DNA of 64,000 bases, from contig NC_037592.1 of assembly GCF_003073045.1 (NCBI RefSeq), forward strand, positions 19,859,844 through 19,923,843, in the 5' to 3' direction. The notes beneath the pieces were generated by a model that was not told where the DNA came from, searched no databases, and saw only the letters and a program-made list of their open reading frames with translations. Shown here piece after piece: positions 43,801 to 53,555 of the stretch (position 1 is its first letter; each line of letters starts with the position of its first letter). Made by a program: the position numbers and the translations under genes. Source of the DNA: Pomacea canaliculata. Its lineage: Eukaryota > Mollusca > Gastropoda > Architaenioglossa > Ampullariidae.

Positions 43801-46286
43801 AGAATATTATGACTTATCAAAAATCGACGAGCACAACAACCAGTAATGGTGAAATTATCTCCTTTTGATAATTCAAAACCTGCAAACCTTGCTTTCTCAA
43901 TCTAGATGTGTTGTTTCTTTCTCAGATAAGCAAGGAGCCCAAACTATAGGGTTTTGAAAAAGTAGCTTTTTTTATTCAGGTCAACTTGCGATGTATTACT
44001 GCACCCATGTTTTGAAAATTACCAGTTAAATCCAGTGACAAAAACATAAAAAATAGGAGTACCGTTATCAGCGGGTTAACGATCTGTCTACATGTTACCT
44101 TTAGCGTACTTACCGTTTAATGAGTTTGAAAGAGTTGTACTTTTCTGCTGTATACTGGTTTTCTACAAGATTAATGTTTTCCCCAGGTCTGTCTTAATCT
44201 TTTTTCGTTTAATTACGCTTCATTTATTTTTTCTGAGTTTACTGTAATATTCAATACTTTCTTGTGATGTAAATAGATTATTATATCATGAAGCTCTCCT
44301 TGTGATGTAAATTCATTATTGAGATCATGGAGTTCTCGCTACAGGCGAGAAATACAAACCGAAATGGAAAGATAGCAGCATGTGCAGCTAAGTCTAGATT
44401 GGCTGGTCACTGCCCAGTCTCTCAGGCACTCATTCACACCTGCAGATTGTAGCCTCCACCCCCACAACACACCCGTGAACTGGGCAGGTTAAAAAAAAGG
44501 TAATTCAAGGCCCCGACCTACGACACTGCATCTTCCTGTTGACATCTGAGGCTATAGGAGTGTATTTGTTTTTTTTTTTTTTTTTTGGAACTAATTTCGT
44601 TGGTCTGCCTCGTTGACCATGACAGGTCACCAAGCAGACATACAAGCAGGGCGCGGAGTACGTGCAGTGGCGAGCCAAGCAGAACTTTGACTACGCCTTT
44701 CTCATGCGCTTCTCCGCCAACCTGTCGCTGTACTACATGCAGCTGGAGGACGACGTCACCACCGTCAGCAACTACGTCAACAGCATTCGCAAGTACATCG
44801 AGCAGCAGACCGAATCGTGGACATGCCTCGAGTTCTCCGAGCTGGGATTTATTGGTATATCTGATATAAGTTGTTATTTACAGATATGTTTGAGTATAGT
44901 TGCTATTTATAGACATGATGGACTTTGATAATTATGTATAAATGTGTAGTTATAGGTATGTCTCATATTGGTAGTCATTTATAGGTGTCTGACACAGCAC
45001 TTTATATGTACGTCTGATATCGAACAAAGGCATGCACTCTTGTAGTTGTTTGTTGTCAACGTAAGCTGTAACAGGCCTGAAGACACTCTGTTTCAAGGAA
45101 AGCTGTATAATCTGAAAAAAATTTACATTATGTACCTGTGCTTCAGTGCACGCTCAACAGGTCTAAAGACATTTCAGGTGTGTGTATTGTGTGCGTTAAT
45201 ACATAGGTGTACAGGTCTGAAGACATTTTCTTTGTGTGTGTCCAGCCAAGCTGTACAGGTCTGAAGACGTCGTACGACTGTCACAGTTGCTGCTGATGTT
45301 TTACCAAGAGCAGCCCGTGGATTACACTTACCTCTACTTCAACATGCTCACGACACAGTTTCAGAAAAGGATTCGAGTTCCCACGCTTTTCCAGCATCGA
45401 GGAATTCATTCTTCTTTTCCCGGTAGGTCCTCCACCCAAAATACGTATTGACGTATATAGATGGGTAAATATTTCTTAATTCCTTTTTTGAGAACCCTTC
45501 CCCTGGTAGAGAATCAGTGAGGATCAATGACATTGTCATCAAAAGGGAGATCTTTGATGATGACTGTCGAGAGCAATAAATGAGGAACAAGATGGGATAG
45601 AAGTGAGGGGGGTGGGGCAATGGAATTATCCTGAACAGGCGGACATAATCTGTCTGATATATGACTGCGACATATTAAACTAATCTCTTAGTTAGATCAT
45701 GAAAACTTATATCATTATAATTTAAAAACGGATCTCATTATAACCATTATGGACCATCGTTATTTCTAATCGCTTCTATCACTGACTGCTGGCAGGCAAA
45801 GTGCAGCACCTTAAGGACCGGCTGTTCGACCAGATGGAAAAGAAATACAAGGGAGATAATCCTAATGCTACCATCTACACCACTTTGCAGACATATCTCA
45901 GCTTTATGCCCCAGCTAGCATACTCAAAGACAGAAGGGTTTTTTTGGTCTCACGGATCACCAGGTGAGGGAGACATCTTCGTGGTGGTTTTCGACGAGCC
46001 ACAGACTGTGGATCGCGTCATCGTGGATACGGGTTCGGAGAACCACCCGACCGACATCCTGGCCAGTGCAACTCTCTTGGCGAGCCTGACGGTGTTGAAG
46101 AACGCGGAGCGCTTCGACTGCACTAACGACATTCCCCTTGGAGACTTCCAGGATGGCCGGGTGGAAGTGAAGGAGGTCAGCGAGAAGGTCAAGTTTAAGA
46201 TCGTCTGTTTGCAGATTAAAGTGACAAAACAGCAGTCAACGTGGGCAATTATACGAGAAATCGCGGTATTTCTTCGCCCGAATTAG
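37828..46286 (+). CDS. MGAT4C-like: MGAT4C-like alpha-1,3-mannosyl-glycoprotein beta-1,4-N-acetylglucosaminyltransferase
   Basis: The family adds beta-1,4-GlcNAc branches to N-glycans in the Golgi; activity of the MGAT4C branch is less established. Exons: 37828-37951, 41628-41769, 41979-42022, 42414-42667, 44626-44854, 45246-45422, 45796-46286. Phases match at every junction, giving 486 residues, close to vertebrate MGAT4C. Exon 1 is a type II anchor (basic KKWRR, then a hydrophobic segment at about 19-36). Exons 2-3 form a Gln/Glu-rich stem. Exon 4 opens the GT54 core with KFLTIGIPTIKRRDDSYLLE. Exon 5 has WRAKQNFDYAFL and QLEDDV, the metal/donor-binding EDD. Exon 6 has LLLMFYQEQP and LFQHRGIHSS. 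Exon 7 holds the C-terminal lectin-like domain (FFWSHGSPGEGDIFVV) and stop TAG. NTT, NLS and NAT sequons occur. Intron 1 contains two LINE fragments. Exons 1-2 are assigned by splice phase and topology rather than sequence identity. Confidence 0.93.
39815..40640 (+). pseudogene. CR1-like LINE reverse-transcriptase fragment in MGAT4C-like intron 1
   Basis: The plus strand reads NQLEGIFQHLFWHCLNSLSM, then WKLPIIVQVPRKTVDDYRPV and ALTSLVMKVLKEIIKALI, then CLDPLQFAYQ. This is the opening of a reverse transcriptase with the DYRPVALTS motif. Broken continuations give ADFSKAL and the region after SPKGCFIP, corresponding to the SPQGCVLSP block, at about 40300. A WC.DNFLELN-like segment lies near 40450. 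It has frame shifts and stops and is in sense orientation to the host gene. Confidence 0.75.
40861..41330 (+). pseudogene. RTE-like LINE endonuclease C-terminus and linker
   Basis: KKTQIDHITINRQFRRSLLD with VRVMHGADAA is the endonuclease end of the same RTE-like group as the fragment at 17.8-18.5 kb. After a gap comes a linker (TASTRVLGKKETVQEMADFR) typical of the segment between endonuclease and reverse transcriptase. It ends in an AGA microsatellite at 41287. Frame stops are present. It lies about 300 bases upstream of MGAT4C-like exon 2. Confidence 0.7.
41287..41311. repeat. (AAG)n microsatellite
   Basis: About eight uninterrupted AAG/AGA units within the LINE linker fragment. Confidence 0.9.
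42668..44625. other. MGAT4C-like intron 4; nothing recognised
   Basis: A T17 run at about 44570-44586 lies a few dozen bases before the acceptor of the next exon. No transposon or coding similarity was seen in this 2 kb intron. Confidence 0.4.
45062..45275 (+). repeat. Local duplications of the 5' edge of MGAT4C-like exon 6
   Basis: The exon edge contains GCTGTACAGGTCTGAAGAC at 45250-45268. Partial copies precede it in the intron: ACAGGCCTGAAGACA near 45070, ACAGGTCTAAAGACATT near 45159 and TACAGGTCTGAAGACATT near 45210. The copies carry no acceptor in register, so they look like slippage or unequal-exchange products rather than alternative exons. Confidence 0.6.
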
Positions 46287-46900
46287 TACTCAAAACCCTG
46301 ACTTCGTCAGTAATGTCAAGCACTGCCTTATTTTTGATACCAAAACAAAACCCAAAGCTATGTATTTCATGAACATAACAACATCATTCTTGATGCGTGT
46401 GCATCCAATGCAAGAGCAGAATATCGCAGACCGAAGTCATCCGCTTTCCAATATTCCTTTAAAGTTTGTGTAGTAATCATTGTGTGTGTGTGTGTGTGTG
46501 TGTGTGCGGTGTGTTGTGAGCACATATATGTGCGTGTATGAGTGGATGCGTGCGTATAATATATATAATATCATAAATTATTATGTGTATGTGTCCTTGA
46601 AAGCATACAATATAATATTATGATCTGCCCGATGGATAGATCCTTGCAAAAACTGACCCATTTAATGCTTAAAATATGTTGTGATTGTATAGTGGGGCCA
46701 TTATCTTGAATTGTCGCCTTTAGTTCTTGTAAATATAGGTAAATACAGATAAAGCCTCCAAACTCACTCTCGTCAAACTGTGACTGAAGATCTGGTCCCA
46801 CCTACTGAAAACTAGATAAAGTTAATAGCTTAGAGTTTAGAGCAGATAACTAAACTCTTATGTCATCTCCACACGTTCCTTAAACACCAACACCAATAAA
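46287..46900 (+). other. Probable MGAT4C-like 3' UTR with (TG)n
   Basis: After the TAG at 46284-46286 there is a TG microsatellite at about 46482-46506 and a candidate polyadenylation signal AATAAA at 46895-46900. No coding similarity was found. Confidence 0.4.
46895..46900 (+). terminator. Candidate polyadenylation signal for the MGAT4C-like gene
   Basis: AATAAA in CACCAATAAAAGGGC, about 610 bases after the stop codon. I saw no better signal nearer the stop. Unverified. Confidence 0.3.
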
Positions 46901-47209
46901 AGGGCATATGCAAATGACTTAGTAATAGCTGATCTTCGTCCAACAATGTAAGGTAGTGTCATCTTGTGCATCATCGCTATAAAGACTGCAGCAATAAGAG
47001 TAACGGCTGCTAAACTCTAGCAACACTGACTTCTCTTTAACATCCGATAGTTCATCATATGTGACCATAAATGAGTAATAGACATAGGTAACTAGACAAT
47101 GGAATACTGGAAAAATGTGCAGCGTTGGCGGGATGGAAATCGGCACAGTAAGGCAATGGTTGAACACTGTTAGCCCCTGAAAAGGCCGACGTGCGGTTGA
47201 GCGGGCAAC

Positions 47210-47675
47210 AGTGATACCCGTCAACTGGAAGACGTTCAGTCCTTCAAATACCTCGGCGCGAGACTCACCAGCGGAGGTGATAGTGCGGAGGATGTTCAGC
47301 AGCAATGACGAGACTTTGGAACAGTAAAAGAGTTCACTACCAAATTCAGATTATACAAGTCTCTCGTTGTACCGATCATGCTGTACGACTGTGAGTCTTG
47401 GACGCTACTCACAGACCAGGAGCGAAAGATAGCGTTTGAGATTAAATGGTAAAGGAAGTTGGTCCGTATCTCCTATAAAGAGGAACAGGTGAAAGAATTT
47501 GTACGCCACCTGGATCGCACTGGTGGGTCCCTAGGTACGTTCTCACAGTCGTGAAGCGGCAAAAAAAAAAAAAAAATAAAAAATAAAAATAAGTGGTATG
47601 GACATGTCACGCGGCACAGTGGTTACTGAGGATTGTGTTGCAGGGCACCCTGTTCGCGGGGTGCGTTGTCTAATC
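47210..47675 (+). pseudogene. RTE-like LINE reverse-transcriptase C-terminus
   Basis: QLEDVQSFKYLGARLTSGGD is followed in another frame by TTKFRLYKSLVVPIMLYDCE with SWTLLTDQERKIAFEIKW, then RKLVRISYKEEQVKEFVRHL. These are the closing thumb segments of RTE-like ORF2. An A-rich insertion at 47561-47591 interrupts it before KWYGHVTRH. It is then cut by the dispersed repeat starting at about 47672. Confidence 0.75.
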
Positions 47676-48138
47676 TCCACCTCGCGTTGTTCTCTTTTTT
47701 TTCCATCCACTACACACCCGCACTCAGCCGACCTTGGAATCCACAAAAGACCTGCTTTTCTTTCCCAGACAAAAGTGTCTTTTCTTGGGTGCGTCAGTTC
47801 CCCGGATCTTCATGTCTGCTCTCTCTGCTGCTGCGTCACAACTTCACGGACACCACAAATCTCTCTCGCGCTAGTGATACACGTTCACCTCATTCACACG
47901 ACGAGGACATACGTACGACACGCTAGCATTCGTTCGGACTGACACGCTCACACAGGTAAATAGGTTCAAAGACATATTTATTTACATAATTTACACATAG
48001 AACTACTATACCCATTCTAACGTACCTACTTAGTCTACTAAAACCTAGCACCTAACTCCCTGGGGTGGGGAAAGAGGGGGTTGAGTTACGTGAGCCGCTT
48101 TCCAGCGGAATCAAAACACCTTGCGGCAAATTGGTACT
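47672..48138 (+). repeat. Unclassified dispersed repeat, copy 2
   Basis: Closely similar to 22184-22640 throughout, beginning CACCTCGCGTTG and ending CACCTTGCGGCAAATTGGTA. It has been inserted into an RTE-like LINE. A further partial duplicate of its 3' part (GAGCCGCTTTCCAGC...ACACCTTGC) lies at 48178-48233, so the family may contain internal direct repeats. Confidence 0.8.
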
Positions 48139-48233
48139 TCTCACTTACCCAGGGTGGACAGAAATAAAGCTGTACTTAGAGGGTTGGTTTGAGTGACGGG
48201 AGCCGCTTTCCAGCCGGACCGAGACACCTTGCC

Positions 48234-49784
48234 AATGGCTGTTTGTTTGTAACATGCATGTGTGGTAGATTCTGGCTAAGATGCCAGCTACAGGCCGATT
48301 GGTCGGTAGCACGGACAGGTAGTGCTGACTGGCCCGCTGGTTTGTTTAGGGTTCAGGGGGGACAGAGGAGGCCGCCCCCTTCCCCAGGTGGACACAGTAG
48401 CACAGCCAGCGCTACCGTCCTGATGGAATAACAACTGGTGAGCTCATGCACTTTGTAGCATACGAACATTTCACGTACCAATCGTTGTCTCCCTACGTAA
48501 CCGTAATTTGAGTTGACCTATAGGAGGTCGGGTACTGGCTGGTCCTCTTGTCGCCGATATAGGGCTGTTGGGTAAGATTCTCTGCCTTTTTTTGTTTATT
48601 TATTTTTCTAAAGCGCATATGAAATCCGAATAAAAAGATAACCATATTTATCTCTGCATACACATGTAATGGTTGTTGCCTGATTTCTTGTCCTAAGGTT
48701 GTTATGGTCTCGTGTCTTGTCAGCAAATCATAAACAACACACTAGCATACACAACCATAAAGAAATAAATGTTACATAGGAAATAAATTCCCTTTTACTG
48801 CAGCTCTTTTTTCTTCTTTCGTTCTGTATTTACGTAAGTTTGGGTACGTGATTATTCATATTCAAGTGTTGGGATGATAAAGACTTGAGACTGTTGGTAA
48901 GTTTAGTCCCACAAGACGGTCGGACACTCGGTTTATGATTCTGGCGATGACGTTTTGAATTCGATGAATTGAGTGTTTGGCAAGGCGGAATTAGGATTCC
49001 TTTTCGGTACGAAGTTCTGAAAGTAACGTACACCTGAAAAAAAAATTAGTTCAAATGCATATCAACGAGCATACACGCCCGCACAGTCACACACTTACCC
49101 AAGAACAGACACACATGCGCTTGTGTTGTTTTGTTTATGCACTAATCTATAATAATTTATGTTTAATACAAAAAAAGAGGACGATAACTATCGCCACTGT
49201 TGCTGGATGAGAATTTTCTCAAATGCCTTGGGTCAGAGCACTGCAAAACACTGTTTCCTAAAACTCTGGGTGAATGACACCCCTTCATTCTTGAGATGCA
49301 TGCCTACGAACATCGCTATCCCCAGTCAGCCCTATGATGCAATTCAGTCAGCACGCAGAAGGTAGTGACAAAGAATATCAACACAGCGGCCGTGCATGGT
49401 AGATAAGAAGAATGTGAAACATTAATCAAACATATAAAAGCCCCAAATTGTCAAACACAAACAAATATCATAAATAAAACATAAAAGGACTCAAATTAAT
49501 TTCCTACACAACACCAGCCGTGATAAAAGAGATTAAAGGTACTAAAAGATCCTAGAAAAATAGGAATAGAAACTGCCCCAGATCATTACAAGTAAAAGTA
49601 AAGAAAGGCAAACAAGGAAAATAGAACTCAAAGAAACAAAACTGTTTTAGAGAGACTGCATTTTAATTACAACGAACAGCAAAACATAGTAGTTTCCAGC
49701 CACTCTGTGGGAAGTGTGGATGAGCTCATGACAAGAACTGAAGTGAAAATCTTAAGACCACAAGAACGATATTGTCACAAAGAT
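48234..49784. other. Intergenic, nothing recognised
   Basis: 48300-48420 is GC-rich and may be the outer part of the dispersed repeat. The rest is AT-rich without recognisable genes. Confidence 0.3.
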
Positions 49785-50035
49785 TTGTGTGGGGGTTGGG
49801 GGGTGGGTAGGTATGCTTGCTCCACCTTTTTTCTCCTGCCATGATGGGGTCTTAAGACTACAAGGGCTATATTGTGACAGAGCGACTCGCTGGTGAGTTT
49901 CCCAGTGCAGTAAATATGTCTGAGAAAAAGGTAAGATCTCAGAGACATTTTGAAAGAGTCGGGTTTCGGCTAGTGGCAGTTCGTTCCAGGTAAATGAACC
50001 ACAGACAAAGAAACATGCTACCTGTTCATAGGCTG
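49785..50035 (-). pseudogene. LINE ORF2 3' end (CR1/L2-like)
   Basis: On the minus strand SFTWNELPLAETRLF is followed, one frame over, by SFKMSLRSYLFLRHIY. These equal the WNSLP...FK..L++YLF closing motif of CR1/L2-like reverse transcriptases. No tail shared with the other copies was recognised, so it is probably a separate family. Confidence 0.5.
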
Positions 50036-50629
50036 GCCTGAGAAATACAGTTCACAATGTGAAATCAAGCAAATCCACCATAAAAAGAAAATAAAACATT
50101 TAAGTAATTTATCTTTCTTTGAGACTTACCAGCTAAATATAGAAGTGAAATTACCTGACGAAGTCGCCTGCCTTAAAGCTCCCTCTCCCTTTTTAACAGC
50201 TAAAGTTACGCTAGCTGCTTACCTTGAATTATTCTTTCCCCTGGCTTATTGTAGATTTTACTATCAACTGACCACAAAATTGTTTTTTGAGTCGAAGAAA
50301 TAGGGATGAGGGAGGGTTATGTCATGCCATCTGGTAAGTCCAGAAAAAAGACAATTTACTTAAACATCTTTTCTTCGTATACTTTAGATGACTCGACCAG
50401 AAGAGAATAAAACAAATGGTTGAAGAAATCAGTCTATCGAGCAATTACATATCTTTAATATGAAGCTATGAAGATGCAACAGGACCAGCCAGATCCAGTT
50501 CCTTTGTAACGTAAGATAGGTTACAGAGGAATGTGGTTCGACAACCTGCTGCACTCAATGTTCCGGAGTGCAATATTGCAGCAGACGGCCAGGCTAGAAG
50601 CAATGGCAGGGGCTGCGTGCACACTAGCT

Positions 50630-50745
50630 TGATGTTAGGAACCAAATAACAAGAACTTAGACTATCATGATAAAGACGGACAGGGAAGGGTGTGAAAAAG
50701 GACTTTCATAGTGGGAAAGGGTGTTAAGAGTAATATTTATGCATG
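50630..50745 (-). mobile_element. CR1/L2-like LINE 3' tail fragment, copy 4
   Basis: GGAACCAAATAACAAGAACT, then GGTGTGAAAAAGGACT and GTGTTAAGAGTAATATTTAT match the tail between about 30420 and 30545. It touches or slightly overlaps the last codons of the unknown gene on the same (minus) strand, so it may supply that gene's stop codon and the start of its 3' UTR. Confidence 0.6.
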
Positions 50746-51852
50746 AGGAGTATTCTTGTATTCACTACCTTCCCTACCTTCAGAACTACCAGCAAAGCGA
50801 GATGATCCCTCTCGGCCCTCTCTGGAACTCGAACATGAAGGAGTCCCAGGCGGTGGAAGTGGACAAGCCAAGAGGAGTGCATTTTTTTTCACTATTTTGC
50901 TCGTCTCTCCTTGTTCTTCGCAGAGCTGTTCCGTGAGGTTCCCAGTAGTGTCCTCCAAAACAACCGGATTCTCTTCCAGCGGGCTGAGGAGTCTCTTCTC
51001 GAGGTCTTCGTCCGGCTGGTCTTTTTTGCACAAGGATGAGCTAGACATTCTTTCCAACTCGTGGGTTGGTGTCTCACTGTCCACACTACACAGTAATTCC
51101 GACCCATCGCCTTTTACTTCACTTGGGACAGATTTTGTATTCTCTTGGGTATCTTCCATCTGTATTCTTTCTTCACCTTGGACTACATTACTATGTGATG
51201 ACACTGGCAGGGACGATTGACTACCTTTAGGTGTCGAGACTTTTACTTCACTTGGGACAGATTTTGTATTCTCTTGGGTATCTTCCATCTGTGTTCTTTC
51301 TTCACCTTGGACTACATTACTAAGTGATGACCCTGGCAGGGACGATTGACTACCTTTATGTGTCGAGACTGACGGTTCCTTTTGAAGCGATGATAGTTCT
51401 GGAGTTTCCGTTGAAACACCCTCATGGAGTTTTTCGTCCAGATTTTCATCAGAAGGAAGAGGTGGCACTCGTTGGTTAGAACGCAAGAATTCACTGAGCT
51501 CTTTTAAGGTAGTGTCATAATTTGACAGGACTGGCTGTTCAAATAACCTTCTGATGTGTGGCGGAGGACTTTTTTCTGGCTTAATTATCCACTTATTCGT
51601 TGATGGCATACACATTTCATAACGGACTATAGTACGTGTTCTCCTGGCTTGGCTATCATGTTTTCTGACGCCTTCACTGGGCATTCGATGGAAATGAATG
51701 CTGTTCACTATGTCTGTATGTAAACGCTCGCGATACTTCTTGGTGTTATTTTTGACGATCAGATCACAAACGGTCACAACATTAACCGATGACAGCAAGT
51801 GATCTCTCACATCTGAACTTCCCTGAGAGTTGATCATCATTTCGTTCTCCAT
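50737..51852 (-). CDS. Uncharacterised acidic Ser/Glu-rich protein, single open frame
   Basis: An uninterrupted frame of 371 codons starts at ATG 51852 (MENEMMINSQGSSDVRDHLL). It could be extended only to a GTG, and an in-frame TAA lies at 51892-51894. I do not recognise the family. Residues about 10-110 look globular (VNVVTVCDLIVKNN, then YRERLHTDIVNSIHFHRM). The remainder is low-complexity, acidic and probably disordered. A 43-residue block from VSTHKGSQSSLPGSSLSN to SVPSEVK occurs twice in tandem. The C-terminus has repeated SSREGREGSSRFAG and SSEGREGS. There is no signal peptide, TM segment or zinc motif. Length well above chance, a compositionally consistent protein and an in-frame duplication all support real coding. 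It may be intronless or the large last exon of a gene. Confidence 0.6.
   Translation of the reverse strand: MENEMMINSQGSSDVRDHLLSSVNVVTVCDLIVKNNTKKYRERLHTDIVNSIHFHRMPSEGVRKHDSQARRTRTIVRYEMCMPSTNKWIIKPEKSPPPHIRRLFEQPVLSNYDTTLKELSEFLRSNQRVPPLPSDENLDEKLHEGVSTETPELSSLQKEPSVSTHKGSQSSLPGSSLSNVVQGEERTQMEDTQENTKSVPSEVKVSTPKGSQSSLPVSSHSNVVQGEERIQMEDTQENTKSVPSEVKGDGSELLCSVDSETPTHELERMSSSSLCKKDQPDEDLEKRLLSPLEENPVVLEDTTGNLTEQLCEEQGETSKIVKKNALLLACPLPPPGTPSCSSSREGREGSSRFAGSSEGREGSEYKNTPHA
51112..51369 (-). repeat. Tandem duplication of 129 bp inside the unknown gene
   Basis: Units 51112-51240 and 51241-51369 are nearly identical and in frame, each encoding 43 residues. They differ at only a few codons (for example THK/TPK, GSSLS/VSSHS, RTQ/RIQ), most of them replacement changes. 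Confidence 0.9.
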
Positions 51853-52627
51853 GCTAATGTTACTGGAGCGATTGTACACGATGTTGTCGGCACATTACAC
51901 AGCATGAGGGGCAGAGCTCCACATGTGTGGTATGGGCATTTTGATTAGAGGTAGATTATACATTTAACTTTGAAAACAGTGTTTGGTCTACATACCTTGA
52001 CACTAATATTTGACCTCATTTAGCAGCTGGAAAAAGACACGAAGTCATGAAGACAGCGGCACTGGTTTGCTGCACCGTGAATAGTTTTTATCCTTTACCG
52101 GTCTTTATGTAAAGGGTTAGATTATAACAAAATTATATCATTCGTTTGAATCCTTAAATTTGATATATAGACTACAGATGTTATATTCTTGAAAATGATT
52201 ATATTCTTTCCGACGAGAGGCACTTGTTTATCTCTGTTGGTACATATAGAAGCAGTGCCCTGATCTTCACTATCTGAAGAGAGGACATCTTCCAGAAGTA
52301 CTACGACAATGTAAAGATAAAGATATCAAATTAACGTCATCTACGCAAGCTTACGTCAAATAAAATTACGTAATAAAAATGTCCCATGAGAGCAGCGTTC
52401 TAAAAATAGACAATAATACAAGCAGAAATAATAGGAACATGAAAAAGTTTGTACCTTTGATGTGGAGCTGATCCACCATAGTTGAGTTATTAAGTGTGTT
52501 CATGGGTGTTATGCTGCAGTTGTGCCATGAGAATAATTGTAAGATCGTATCTTTAATAAGACAAGTGGAAAGTTGTTTGGATTTTTGTTTTGTTACAATG
52601 CGTCTTTCGATTTATCCTTAGCTTGAA
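51853..52627. other. 5' flank of the unknown gene
   Basis: AT-rich sequence without recognised genes or repeats. If the unknown gene is single-exon, its promoter is in the first few hundred bases. No TATA box or initiator was convincing. Confidence 0.3.
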
Positions 52628-52692
52628 GGCTTTGTTTGTTTGTTTGTGTTTTATGCCGTGCCAGCCACCAGGGCTATATCACGGCAAAAGGT
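52628..52692 (-). mobile_element. LINE 3' terminus with (CAAA)n tail
   Basis: On the minus strand TTTTGCCGTGATATAGCCCT leads into GGTGGCTGGCACGGCATAAA and a run of ACAAACAAACAAACAAA. This is the same terminus as at 20165-20214 and 27075-27130, here with the clearest simple-repeat tail. It directly abuts the P-like element at 52694. Confidence 0.65.
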
Positions 52693-52693
52693 A

Positions 52694-53090
52694 GTTTTAA
52701 CTTTAAAGGTTTAGAGTGCATTCTTCTTCACCAAAGTGCCTTGAACAAATCTTGGCTCTCAATGGATTGAAACTGTTGTCTGAACGGCGTGTAGCACGAA
52801 TGAGAGCCGCTCGCCACTTGTCTTGCTCTGTCGACATACCTGTCCGTGGAAGCGAAAAAAAAACTTGCACCGAAAGATTTGATATTTGCATAGTTGCATT
52901 CTACCATGCAGCAGCATAAACCACCTTTTGTGTGTTTCTTTATTGCTGTTACTCTTGCAGACTTTGCTGACTTAGCATTGAAGCTATTCGCTAAACCACG
53001 GTGGGCCTAACAGGAAGCGTTGGAGCCTAAAGCCTAGTAGTTGAGTGAAAAAAAATCGTCTGCAAGCAGTCCAGGGATATTAGTTCATGG
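52694..53090 (-). mobile_element. P-like element fragment with THAP relic, copy 2
   Basis: Read on the minus strand from 53090, it starts CCATGAACTAATATCCCTGG then ACTGCTTGCAGACGA. It then runs parallel to the element at 7131 through CCGTGGTTTAGCGAATA and a TGCTGCATGGTAGAATGCAA start. It continues into a THAP-type frame (KWRAALIRATRRSDN, then LRAKICSRHFGEEE). The terminal CxxH is intact here, but a T9 run puts the ATG out of frame with the rest and the second N-terminal Cys is Tyr. Similarity ends at about 52694 and the right terminus is missing. Confidence 0.65.
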
Positions 53091-53194
53091 CATTGATAAA
53101 AGATAGTCAAAGAAATGTAGAATAAGATGAGAATGAAAAGAGAGCTTTGACTTCATCCCAGGTTATATGACCTCGGGAAGATACGAAAAGGCGT

Positions 53195-53511
53195 TACCCG
53201 TCACCCATTGCCACTCGGATTCTTTTAGCACCTTTAAGTTTAAACCTAAGACACCTTTTCAGAACCACGATTTCACTGTGACCTTATGTAGACCATGAGT
53301 TTACAATGTGGCTGTAATTTACTTTGTGTATGAGCGGGTTTCTGTTGTAGAAGTGAGAGAGTCTGTTATATGCGAATATGGGTGCATGATTTTTGGTGAT
53401 TCAGTCTGTATATTATTTATGTAAAGCGCTATGAAAAACTAATTTAAAAAAACGTTAAATTAATCCTCATTGTTATTGTTATTGTTATTGTTGTTGTTAT
53501 TGTTATTGTTA

Positions 53512-53550
<39 letters not shown>

Positions 53551-53555
53551 GTCTG
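53195..53555 (+). mobile_element. CR1/L2-like LINE 3' end with microsatellite tail
   Basis: The plus strand has FSTFKFKPKTPF and, in the next frame, LNLRHLFRTT, remnants of the FK..LKTHLF closing motif. It is followed by TTTATGTAAAGCGCTATGAA and a long TTATTG/TTA array (53468-53550), a common tail of such elements. Confidence 0.6.
53468..53550. repeat. (TTATTG)n / (TTA)n microsatellite
   Basis: About 80 bases of TTATTG units grading into pure TTA, forming the 3' end of the LINE fragment just upstream. Confidence 0.95.

Noticed and set aside
46482..46506. TG run considered as Z-DNA or regulatory element
   Set aside because: A plain dinucleotide microsatellite in a probable 3' UTR; nothing supports a specific function.
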